In this document: positions 34,822 to 44,508 of the stretch, piece after piece | Numbering within the stretch: position 1 is the stretch's first letter | How the letters are laid out: every line of letters starts with the position of its first letter | Notes under the pieces: model-generated | What the model was told of the DNA's origin: nothing | Database searches by the model: none | The model's input: the letters and a program-made list of their open reading frames with translations, nothing else | Program-made: the position numbers and the translations under genes | Source: Plasmodium malariae | Taxonomy: Eukaryota; Apicomplexa; Aconoidasida; Haemosporida; Plasmodiidae | Assembly: GCF_900090045.1 (NCBI RefSeq) | Contig: NC_041780.1 | Location: 72,501 to 136,500, forward strand | Length of the DNA: 64,000 nucleotides | Direction: 5' to 3'

Positions 34822-35418
34822 TGCTCTCACAAATTTTTTGTGTCAGTGATACACTTATATATTTGTTTAATCAAAATTAAAAAAGTGTAATTTGCAAAAT
34901 GGGATAAAATAATGTATACATTAAAAAAAGGAGAAGCAAAAAGATTGTACATGCTTTTCTTATTTGTATATATAAAGGGTAAAGGAATAAGTACGTATAT
35001 AGATATATACATACATATATATATATATACATACACGTGTGCAATCAAGTGTCCAGATATGTGCTTTTGTAGCTATTATGTACGAATAAGTCAGATAATA
35101 AAAAAGTGGGTTATTTACAATTTTGAGCAGCATTATTTTCCGCTATACAATAATTCCCCCCCACACCAGTAAAAAAAATAAAATAAAATAAAATAAAAAA
35201 TAAAAAAAATTAGAAATCGTTTACACAACTGTGTCTATTAATGTACAAAAAAAAAAATAATAATAATAATATTTCTATCTAAAAAGACCATTGTCTTCTC
35301 TCATAAAAATGGAGAACATATGCGTTAATTGTAAACGTGGAATAAAGGAGAACACACGCACACACGCTTATATCCACACATACACATATATGTAGGACGA
35401 ACGAGAACAAAATAATAC

Positions 35419-36388
35419 TCAACAATTAATTCCATTTGCAAAAATAAACAAAAGGAATAACGGTCTTACAATGTCCTCCCTCGTAATATTGAAATATAAC
35501 ATTTGTTCCTTCTTTTCCATAAGGTTAATATTGTAAACAACATTTTTCGGGTTTTGTATTAACATACTATACTTCCTCTTACTATTTTGCGCGTTAATAT
35601 TATTAATAAAGGAATAACCAATATGATTGCTCAAATTGCTTTGACAAGGGGAGAAATTTCTCCTTTTGTTGTGTTAAAGTGTTGGCAAAATTGTATATGT
35701 TCTTAGGTTCACAACCCCTGTATAATACCAGTCCATGTTTATTTTTTCGCATGTACTTGTACATGTGTTTTTTCCCTGTGTCGTTGCAAAAAGGATACAC
35801 AAATTTGTATGAATAGGCACTTGTCTTTTTCCATTCATTCTCTTTTCCTTTGATCTTTTTCTCTTCCCCATTTATTATTCCTTTTCTCATCATCCTATCT
35901 TTTCTTTCACAAACTCGAGTTAACCGCTTTTAGCCTTCAGATCGAAATATTTTCGAGAAATTAAAAAGATAAATATGTGGAATTTAAGCAAATGCATACG
36001 GGCTTGTTAAATTAAAAAAAAAAAAAAAAAAAATTTACTTATTTATTAATATAAATATTTATTTGTTTATTTGTTCATTTGTTTATTTGTTTGTTTATTT
36101 ATTTATTCATTATTCTTTATTTTATCTATTTATTTTCCCGTACAGTTGTCAACGGGGTTTAAAATTATTTTCATAAAAGTACATTACAGTAAAAAACAGG
36201 GACTAACAAATGGCATAGCAAAAGCATACCTTTTTTTCTGTTAGCATTTTTACTGAGTTGAACATATATATGTATACGCACATATGTATACGCACGTACA
36301 TATCAAACATACGTGCACGTGTACATATGTATATGCCCATGTTACGGAAAAAATGCTCATTTACGCAATTTCTATAGGCCCTTAGTGT
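35419..36388 (-). CDS. Candidate split gene, 5' end not found
   Basis: Exons 36388-36346 (TLRAYRNCVNEHFF), 36252-36230 (KMLTEKK) and then one from 35926 (RLTRVCERKDRMMRKGIING) join with matching phases (1, then 0). The long exon continues KKTSAYSYKFVYPFCNDTGK and HGLVLYRGCEPKNIYNFAN. Around 35660 the coding signal passes to another frame (NHIGYSFINNINAQNSKRKY, then MEKKEQMLYFNITREDI). There is either a hidden intron or a frameshift there. It ends at a TAA at 35419-35421, or earlier at the GTAAGA donor after REDI. LRAYR faintly recalls LYR-motif mitochondrial proteins, but that is weak. No start codon was assigned. Confidence 0.4.
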
Positions 36389-36696
36389 CTGCAAAATTTA
36401 ATGAAGAATGTTATAGTTTTGCGTTCACCCTTGTGCATGTAATTATATTTAAACATTAAGATATATTTTTTTTAGATCTCATGTGGGTAAATACTTGTAC
36501 ATCTTTTCCTTTTGCATAACCAAAATACGTACAAGGTAAGTACATGTTGTCAAAAAAAATAATGACTGTACAAAATTTAAGTAAGAACGATTAAAAAGGG
36601 GGGAGTAATACTTAAGCTGAAAAATAGCTCCAACAAACGAGGACTTGAAAGGTTACACTTTATGCATGCATGTCTGCATGCATGAGAAAGCACATG

Positions 36697-36980
36697 CACA
36701 CACGTAAGTACATACACACACGTAAGTACATACATACACGTAAGTACATACATACACGTAAGTACATACACACACGTAAGTACATACATACACGTAAGTA
36801 CGTACACACACGTAAGTACATACATACACGTAAGTACATACACACACATAAGTACGTACACACACGTAAGTACATACATACACGTAAGTACATACATACA
36901 CGTAAGTACATACATACACGTAAGTACATACATACACGTAAGTACATACACACACGTAAGTACGTACGCACACGTGAGTG
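36697..36980. repeat. 18-bp tandem repeat just upstream of the dynein intermediate chain
   Basis: About 15 copies of TAAGTACATACATACACG (with CACACACG variants), ending about 50 bp before the start codon at 37030. The period is a multiple of 3, so the frame stays open and is in register with the gene. Confidence 0.88.
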
Positions 36981-37029
36981 CACACATACACCCCCATACA
37001 TGTACACGTATACCGCACCTGGAGTGAAC

Positions 37030-39327
37030 ATGGAGAACACCGCCGAATATGATGCCTTGAAGTCTATTAACGAGGAAGAACGAATACAACTACAAAACAA
37101 GTTGTGTGCACAGAGGATAGAGCTTGAGGAGAGGAAAAAATACTTGGAAGAGTTAAAGAGATCAAACGAAAGCATTTTAATGAGTAATGAAGTAAAAGAA
37201 AGCAATATAACAAGGGATAGCAGCATAACAAGAAATATTAGCGGTGATGAGTACCCTGATCCTGATCAAATGCTAAAGAATTTCTTAGAATCCTTAGAAA
37301 AAGAAGACCAAGAAAATGTACTATTTAAAAAACAACTAAATGGTAGTAATGATAGGATATATTTAGATAACCATATAATTAATGGGAGCCTTACCAAAGA
37401 CCAGTTCTACAATAACAGTAGCTCTTTAGAAGAACACACAGATCACTCTTTCCTTTTTAAAAAAAACAATTCATCGGGGAAAAATTTTAATTTTAAAATT
37501 AACAAGGTGAAATACGAAAAGGTTATTAACGTGAAACAGAAAAATATTATTAATTTTGATAAGTCCACTCAGGTCAATATGTTTGATAGTGGTTCCGCGA
37601 CTGCCCCGACTACCGCCACTATTACTGCTGCCGCTACTACTACTTCTTATCATCAAAGGAACGGAAAAGGGAAGATGACTACTCTCTTCTCAAATACGGG
37701 AGCCCAAAAGGATAGTACCAATAAAATGGGGAAATTACATAGTAACATGACCATGTCAAGTAAAAAAAATGTTGTCCTGAAAAAGAAGAAGCTATCAGAA
37801 AAAGAGGATTTTTCTTCTGAAGAGGGAGGCGAGGAACAAAGCGAAGAGAGAAACGAATACAGAAGTGAAGAGGTTGACGAGAACAGGGTGGCGAACAGGG
37901 TGTCGAACAGGGAAGCAGATGGGGAAGAGGACCTCGAACAGGACGCAGACAACATCAAGAGCGATAAGAGCAGTACCCACCAAAGGCTCTCAAACCAGGG
38001 AAAGCCAAAGAACTGCTTAAAAGAAGGAAAGAACAACATCTTTGTAGACGAAGAGAAAAGGAAAAGCATACTTAAGAGCAGCAGTTACATGAAATTTATC
38101 CAGAATAGCTCAAAAATAATAGAACGGTCCTTAGGTGAACAAGACATGTTTAATTCCACCTTCGATTTTGTAGCAAAAGATATAAGCGATGAATCTGAAA
38201 GTTTTGAAAAATTAAAATTTCTTAATACATATTACTGTAAAAAATATACAAATGGAAGACCAATCACAGATGTAAAAACATCTCATATATATAGCGATTT
38301 ATTTTTAGCTTCTTACGGATTGTCCGATGTGTGTAATTATGCAGATCCTGATGGATATATTTTAGTATGGAATATAACAATGAATAGTAGACCAGAATAT
38401 GTATTCACATCTCAACATGCAGTATGTACAACATTGTTTAATAAATTTAATCCTCATTTAATAATAGGAGGTACTTATACAGGTAATGTTGTTTTATGGG
38501 ATATTCGAGCTAACCAAAAACCGATACAAAAAACTTACCTGACCTCGCAAGGTCATTTACATCCAATTTATTGTGCAGAAGTTATTGGTACACAAAATGC
38601 TCATAATTTGGTAACAGTAGACACAGATGGCAGATTATGTAACTGGTCTTTGAATATGCTTACCTATCCATCTGATACAGTAGATCTAAAAAGAGCAAAC
38701 AAAGAAGTGTCTTGTTGTTCTTTTTCTTTTCAAGAAGGAGAAATAAACACATTATATGGAGGTGCAGAAGATGGATCTTTATTTCAAGCTCAAATACATG
38801 GTAACAAAGTAGGTATAACTGAATATTATAATATTCATCATGGTCCATTAACAGCTACACAATTCCATCCACTAATTGAAGGTACCAATGATCATAATGA
38901 TCTCATATTAACATCTTCAGTTGATTGGACATGTAAATTAATTAGTATAAAACAACCTAGAAATATACTATTCACTTTTAACACGTTTGAAGATTATCTA
39001 ATGGATGTTAAATGGAGTCCAACTCATCCATCCATATTTGCAGCATGTAGTAGTAACGGAAATATTACACTATTTAACATCTCTTATGATATGGAATGTT
39101 CTTTCTTTGAAACCACTGTTCAGGAAAAATCAACAAATAAAATTGCCTGGTCATACGATGGAAGGAAACTCATTGCTGCTGACTCAGACGGGGGCTTGAC
39201 CCTATGGAATGCATCCACCGAAATATATCAACCCCGAGCTGAAGATGTTACTCAGTTTGACAGCAAAATTGAAAAATTGAAAGCCGAGTGCGTGCCGGCT
39301 GACCAGGTGGACATGGAGATGGTTTGA
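37030..39327 (+). CDS. DIC: Cytoplasmic dynein intermediate chain
   Basis: Intermediate chains anchor light chains and bind the dynein heavy-chain tail. I start at 37030 (MENTAEYDALKSINEEER), which looks like a protein, although the frame stays open another 120 codons upstream through an 18-bp repeat reading KYIHTR. The protein is 765 residues. An N-terminal coiled coil (about 15-55) matches the p150-binding helix of the family. DKSTQVN at about 176 resembles an LC8 light-chain site (K-x-T-Q-x). Low-complexity acidic linkers follow (about 255-310). Residues about 400-735 form WD40 repeats: YADPDGYILVWNI, LIIGGTYTGNVVLWDIRANQ, LVTVDTDGRLCNWSL, DLILTSSVDWTCKLISI and LIAADSDGGLTLWNAS. Together with the roadblock chain nearby it would form part of one motor complex. 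Confidence 0.93.
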   Translation: MENTAEYDALKSINEEERIQLQNKLCAQRIELEERKKYLEELKRSNESILMSNEVKESNITRDSSITRNISGDEYPDPDQMLKNFLESLEKEDQENVLFKKQLNGSNDRIYLDNHIINGSLTKDQFYNNSSSLEEHTDHSFLFKKNNSSGKNFNFKINKVKYEKVINVKQKNIINFDKSTQVNMFDSGSATAPTTATITAAATTTSYHQRNGKGKMTTLFSNTGAQKDSTNKMGKLHSNMTMSSKKNVVLKKKKLSEKEDFSSEEGGEEQSEERNEYRSEEVDENRVANRVSNREADGEEDLEQDADNIKSDKSSTHQRLSNQGKPKNCLKEGKNNIFVDEEKRKSILKSSSYMKFIQNSSKIIERSLGEQDMFNSTFDFVAKDISDESESFEKLKFLNTYYCKKYTNGRPITDVKTSHIYSDLFLASYGLSDVCNYADPDGYILVWNITMNSRPEYVFTSQHAVCTTLFNKFNPHLIIGGTYTGNVVLWDIRANQKPIQKTYLTSQGHLHPIYCAEVIGTQNAHNLVTVDTDGRLCNWSLNMLTYPSDTVDLKRANKEVSCCSFSFQEGEINTLYGGAEDGSLFQAQIHGNKVGITEYYNIHHGPLTATQFHPLIEGTNDHNDLILTSSVDWTCKLISIKQPRNILFTFNTFEDYLMDVKWSPTHPSIFAACSSNGNITLFNISYDMECSFFETTVQEKSTNKIAWSYDGRKLIAADSDGGLTLWNASTEIYQPRAEDVTQFDSKIEKLKAECVPADQVDMEMV

Positions 39328-39874
39328 AGTTGGAAGTGGGAAGCAGAAAAACCGCTCATATATACCGATTCACCTCCTCAGTGCACCATAAATCAGTACT
39401 TAAAAAATCCATGCAAACACTGAAAACATAGCACATAAGTCATTGAACTCGATACATGCCACCAAAAATTAAGAAGAACAAACCAAAACAAAACTCCTCC
39501 ATTTCGCTCGTGCATATAGTATATACATATATGAGAGTATTTACATAGGTGCACATGTTAATAAATATGCATATGCTTGGGTTCATGTAACTTACATGAG
39601 ATACACAAGACCTTATCCGTTTATTCGCTTCCCTGTTTAGCCTTTTCCCATTTTACCGTTCCAACGAACTTTCGTATCGTCAGATCGAGTAACAAGTAGC
39701 CTTCTTTTTTCACCCTTATTAATATTAAAAAAATTAAATAAAAAAAAAAAAAAAAAAAATTACTCAAAAATTGTAGTTCATCAGCCATTTTTTGTAAAAA
39801 CTTTTTCCCTTCTTTTTTTAAAAAAAAAATAAAGCATACAGGGGATTGAAAATTAACAAATGTACGTTCATGAG

Positions 39875-39909
<35 letters not shown>

Positions 39910-39977
39910 ATACAAAATGATGTAAACATATCACTTGTGCTCCACTGGTTGCTTTCCTTAATGAACCCTTTATTGAA
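39328..39977. other. Spacer between convergent genes
   Basis: Lies between the 3' ends of the dynein intermediate chain (plus) and the NSUN5-type gene (minus). Contains long A runs (39739-39758, 39874-39907). No reading frame beyond homopolymer artefacts. Confidence 0.6.
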
Positions 39978-41867
39978 CTATCCCGTGCGACATATCTTCG
40001 CAATAAATATGCCCCTACAGGAGTCTCTCCCAGGGAAGGTTCTCACGCATTTATTTGAAAATTCATACTGTCCATTATTGAAAAGGAATTTATCTGTTCC
40101 TGCTTTTTCTAAAGAAAAATTTGCATTACTTCTTAACGCATTTTGTATAACTTGTTCATTTTCTTCTTCAAAAAAAGAGCAAGTTGAATAAATAAACGTT
40201 TTAGCTGTTTTTAAATTTACCAAAGCGTGGTTTAATATATTTTTTTGAAACTCACACAATTTTTTTACCTTATCTACAAAAGTGTGGGGTACCCTTGGAA
40301 TTTGTCCCTTTGACACATCATCATAAATATTATAATCTATTATTTCACGTTTACATGTACCTTTTTTATTGCTTACATTTGCCCATTCGGCGGCATCATT
40401 ACTATTTGGTTTGATTAATGCTCCCGATACTTCTGCCTCCACTGGGCCTCCTGTCCCAACATCATCGTCATTGCGGCTATCGTTGCGGCTATCATTGCGG
40501 CTATCACTGCGGCTATCGTTGCGGCTATCATTGCGGCTATCATTGCGGCTATCATTGCGGCTATCACTGCAGCTTTCACTGCAGCTATCATTGCAGCTAT
40601 CATTGCAGCTTTCACCACCTCTATACTTCTCTTCACCCCTAGCGCAGGGGAACACACGTCGCATGTTCTCCTTATACGCAAAATCCGGCATTCCACTTGA
40701 GGAGCAAGAAGGATCAACAAATACAACGTCTATTTGGCCAAATTCCTCAAAATGATGATAAGATAAGTCGAGAAAATTACAGTTAAATATTTTAATAATT
40801 AATTCATTATTTTTATGTTTTATGTAATATATATATATGTCTTTAAAATTAATAAAAAAATTTTTTTGGTTAAGATGAAATTTTGTGTCTTCACCAAAAT
40901 GCTCATCAGTATAGGGCCCAATATAATCATCATTCTTTAAAATTTCTACCAATAAAGTATAACATCTTTTTTTATTTTTTTCAATGCATATTAAAAATCC
41001 TTTTTTTTTTAACGAGATAAGACTACAGATAGCCTTACTACCTGGAGAAGAACATATATCTACAATAACCATTCCTCTTTTTATATTCCCTGCCTGAACA
41101 ACTAAACATGACGTTTTATCAATTATTCTTATTTTATTTTTCATATATATACGACTAGCTATTAACCTTTTTACTTTATCATTCCTAATTTTGTACAGAC
41201 CTTTTACATCCTCATCTTCTTCTATTACTAACCATTTTTTTAATTCCTCTGCACTTTTTTTGCTATCATTATATATGACGAAATATTTCGTTAATTCTTT
41301 TGTTTCCTTTAACACGTTACTACCGCTACCGCTTATGCTACTTACCAATCCTTTTAAATGGTGGTAAAACTGTAGAATAGCCTTTTCTTTTTTCATAATT
41401 TCTCGTCTTAACTTCCCCCCTCCGTCGATTTGATTCCTCTGAACTAATACACTTAGAAGAATAATTCCCAAAAATTTGTTCTTGCATATTTTTAACAAAT
41501 AAATATTGTATATTCTGTTTAGCACATCCAGGTCCTCTAGCGCTTTGTATAGTATGGCGTACAGCTGCAAAAGGGGAAAATCCCATTTCTTTTACTTGTA
41601 TGCATTGGGCTCATAAACGCCTATATATATGCACATGAACGTGTACATATATAATCCAACATATATATATGTACATATATACGTACATATATACGTACAT
41701 ATGTACGTACATATAAACGTATATGCACAGGCAAAATGAACTTTATGTTTTCCTTTTTATACCTTTTTAATGGATTTATCTTCTTTTTTAAACAAAACTT
41801 CTTTTATCCCTTCTCCTTGAACGCACCTAGATAACATTTGGGCAGCTTTTCTGTAAATAAATGACAT
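39978..41867 (-). CDS. NSUN5: rRNA cytosine-5 methyltransferase, NSUN5/Rcm1 type
   Basis: NSUN5/Rcm1 methylates one cytosine of large-subunit rRNA using SAM. Two exons: 41867-41763 (MSFIYRKAAQMLSRCVQGEG to KSIKK) and 41564-39978 (from LYAILYKALEDLDVLNRIYN), joined in phase 0, giving 563 residues. The N-terminal helical part, with the K-x-LYA junction, fits NSUN5 rather than other NSUN members. The SAM site VDICSSPGSKAICSL lies at about 197-211. Motif IV, DVVFVDPSCSSSGMPD, carries one conserved Cys (about 320), and motif VI, FIYSTCSFFEEENEQVI, carries the other (about 491). A Ser/Arg/Asn/Asp repeat is inserted between them. Both catalytic cysteines are present. The gene reads divergently from the RsfS gene; the two starts are 760 bp apart. 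Confidence 0.9.
40465..40612 (-). repeat. 12-bp coding repeat in the NSUN5-type gene
   Basis: About 12 copies of a 12-bp unit encoding Asn-Asp-Ser-Arg or Cys-Asn/Ser-Asp-Ser, lying shortly after methyltransferase motif IV. Nearly identical copies. Confidence 0.85.
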
Positions 41868-42149
41868 CTTATTCTCCTGTACTTATGCTAAAAGTTCTTA
41901 GCAAAAGTAGCTCTGAAGCTAGGAAGTTTGTACGAAAGGAGGGGCCAAATGCAGTGTTGGGATGTACGTATTTACGTATGTATGTAAAAAATTTACACGT
42001 AAATGCCGCATCAACATTGACAAAAGGACGGAAGAGCGAAAGGCACGTTACGCTTAAAAGATGCGAAATACACAAAAACTCCGAAACTAAAATAATAATA
42101 CGGCGCAATGTTTCATCTACATAAATTATTTACTCAGCTTTGGGTGGTT

Positions 42150-42540
42150 CTTAAAAAAAGAAAAAATTTAACTGAGCATGAATTAAAAAGAATAAAATTT
42201 ACCTGAACATGTATTAAAAAAAATAAAATCTACCTGAACTTGTTACAAAAAAAAAAATAAAATATACCTGAACATGTTACAAAAAAAAAATAAAATCTAC
42301 CTGAACATGTTACAAAAAAAAATTAAATATACCTGAACATGTAATAAAAAAAATAAAATCTACCTGAACATGTTACAAAAAAAAATTAAATATACCTGAA
42401 CATGTAATAAAAAAAATAAAATCAACCTGAACATGTAATAAAAAAAATAAAATCTACCTGAACATGTTACAAAAATAATCAAATCTGCCGAAACGTGTGC
42501 TAAAAAAAATAAAACATGCCTAAGCATGCGATAAAACAAA
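42150..42540. repeat. Tandem repeat of about 33 bp in a divergent promoter region
   Basis: About ten to eleven imperfect copies of a unit near ACCTGAACATGTTACAAAAA followed by AAATAAAATCT. Unit length drifts with the A run (31-37 bp), so it is not coding. It sits between the starts of the NSUN5-type gene (41867, minus) and the RsfS gene (42628, plus). The core TGAACATG is partly palindromic (CATGTTCA on the other strand). Confidence 0.85.
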
Positions 42541-42627
42541 TAATGGGTAGCTAGAAAATCGTGACACCATGTAAATACTTACGGGCCAAGTTTTGTTCTT
42601 TTTTATACGAATAAATATTCTCTTAAA

Positions 42628-43971
42628 ATGGTGCGAAGGATGTATCGCTTCCCCATTTTTTTAGCGAGAAGGTACATGAGTGATAGTAAAATTTTTGACA
42701 AGTTAAAACAAGCAAATGAGCTGCTTCTTAATAAAGACGAACGCGAAAAGAGCACAAATGAGAAGGAAGAAGAAAAAATCGAAATAATAAACATTGACGA
42801 CAGAGTTTTTGATAACACAAATGTTTTTAAAAAAGATATAGAACAAGAACATGAGGAAAATGCTACAAAGAGGGAAGAAGAATTTTATGAAAACATTAAA
42901 TCTTTCAAAAACTTAGATATACAAAGCTTCATTCAAGAAACGATAGATTATTATAGTTCAAAGCAGCTAAAGGAAAGTCATATGGCTACTAAGGAGAAGA
43001 AACAAAATGATTTCAATGAAAAAGAAGCAAATACATTAAATAAATTTACTTTTGATGATACAGATAAAGATAACGAAATATCGTATGAGAGTAACAGTGT
43101 TGGAAGTGGAAAATTTTATACTAACAGTAAAAAGGACACGTGTGACAATTTAAAAGATAGAACAAATTTAATTATGGACGAGTTTAAATATAAAACAAAA
43201 GAAAATTATGAACAAGTAATAATAGAGGGTGATACTAATAGCATATATGAAGGTTTAACCCCAGCACAGAGATTTTATGAAGAGAATAAGGAAAAGCTAT
43301 TATATGAGACTATGAAATATTATAACAAAAGGAAAGAAAAGTTAAGTAATAGGAATGACGATGGAGCTGACAGGGATTATTACTATATCCATGAATCTGA
43401 ACCTGTTGTTAGACCGCATGAAAATTATTTATTTGACTACGAAAATGAGGAAAATGATAACACAGATGAAGAAGGATTAGAATTAGAAAAAGGAATAATG
43501 CCTACCATTGAACAAGTAGTATGTATATTAAAACATGAAAAGGTTAAAAACATTAAAGTAATAGATTTAAATAAATGTGGAAGAAGAGATATTGGAATGT
43601 TCATAATTTTATGTACAGGTCAGACACCTAAACATAATAAAAGAGTAGGGAAATTAATTAGCAAAATTTTTATAGATTTAGAAATTCCATATATTTCAAA
43701 TGTGGTCTATTGTTATTGTAACAAATTTGATGACTGGATCATTACGCACTGTGGTCCACTAAAAATTCATATAGTTACAAAAGAATTAAGGGATTATTAT
43801 GATATTGAAAATTTGTTTTTATATCCCCATGAGCATTTTGACAGTAAGAATTTCCCTTCCTTCTTCGATTACACCCCGGGCGTACCTCCACCTTACATCG
43901 TCAGGAGCAACTCCTCCCTTGACGCCTACCATAATGACGACTTGTACAAAAAATTTATCTCGGACAGGTAA
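42628..43971 (+). CDS. RsfS: RsfS/Iojap ribosome-silencing factor, organellar
   Basis: RsfS (MALSU1 in mitochondria, Iojap in plastids) binds ribosomal protein uL14 and blocks or assists subunit joining. The protein has 447 residues, against about 105-230 for usual members. The domain is C-terminal (about 291-400): TIEQVVCILKHEKVKNIKVI, RRDIGMFIILCTGQTPKHNK, then FDDWIITHCGPLKIHIVTKE and RDYYDIENLFLYP, matching the family's DWVL-D, VHV and R-x-YYDLE-LW ending. The first 20 residues (MVRRMYRFPIFLARRYMSDS) are basic and hydrophobic, like a mitochondrial presequence. An apicoplast location is less likely because there is no clear signal peptide. Residues 25-290 are a charged extension of unknown role. 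Confidence 0.87.
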   Translation: MVRRMYRFPIFLARRYMSDSKIFDKLKQANELLLNKDEREKSTNEKEEEKIEIINIDDRVFDNTNVFKKDIEQEHEENATKREEEFYENIKSFKNLDIQSFIQETIDYYSSKQLKESHMATKEKKQNDFNEKEANTLNKFTFDDTDKDNEISYESNSVGSGKFYTNSKKDTCDNLKDRTNLIMDEFKYKTKENYEQVIIEGDTNSIYEGLTPAQRFYEENKEKLLYETMKYYNKRKEKLSNRNDDGADRDYYYIHESEPVVRPHENYLFDYENEENDNTDEEGLELEKGIMPTIEQVVCILKHEKVKNIKVIDLNKCGRRDIGMFIILCTGQTPKHNKRVGKLISKIFIDLEIPYISNVVYCYCNKFDDWIITHCGPLKIHIVTKELRDYYDIENLFLYPHEHFDSKNFPSFFDYTPGVPPPYIVRSNSSLDAYHNDDLYKKFISDR

Positions 43972-44434
43972 AGAAGGGAAAAGCGAATAAGCTGGTAAGC
44001 GGTTAATTGGATAAGTCAATAATCACCCATGAGGATATTTACTAACAAAAATGCTCGTTAAAAAAATGGTACTATTTTCCCATTTGTGCAAATGCCATTT
44101 CCGCCATTCTTTTTCTTTAAAAACAATGAAATAATTAGCAGCTGTCCATGTTCAATACGTTTATACGCATATACATACGTACACATACATACATACATAC
44201 ATACGCATATATATACACATATATAATCACTGCGCGCGTACTGAGAAGGCCCATTTCTAACGAGATGCTTGTTAAGACAAGAAAAAAAAAAAAAAAAAAA
44301 AAAAGAAAAAAAAAATATAGTGAAAAAACGAACATTCTACAGACATAATTTTTAGAGTTTTCGTTTTTCAAAAAATAAAAAAAGAAAACATTTAAAAGAG
44401 GAAAGGACAAAATACATATGCTTATATGGCCGTA

Positions 44435-44475
<41 letters not shown>

Positions 44476-44508
44476 ATTCCCTTTCTTTTTATTACGAACT
44501 TCATACCA
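43972..44508. other. Short spacer
   Basis: A 540-bp region between RsfS and the ASH/PGK-like gene, both on plus. It carries an ACATACATACAT microsatellite (44186-44205), long A runs (44281-44303) and a T run (44440-44470). It should hold the promoter of the downstream gene. Confidence 0.6.

Larger units (their letters stand above)
33794..36669. other. Spacer holding two candidate small genes
   Basis: Between the coiled-coil gene start and the dynein intermediate chain upstream repeat. Two minus-strand exon chains (34102-34821 and 35419-36388) are listed separately. The rest holds TA microsatellites (34190-34230, 35014-35028), short CTTTTTT arrays (34540-34580) and T/A runs. Confidence 0.5.
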
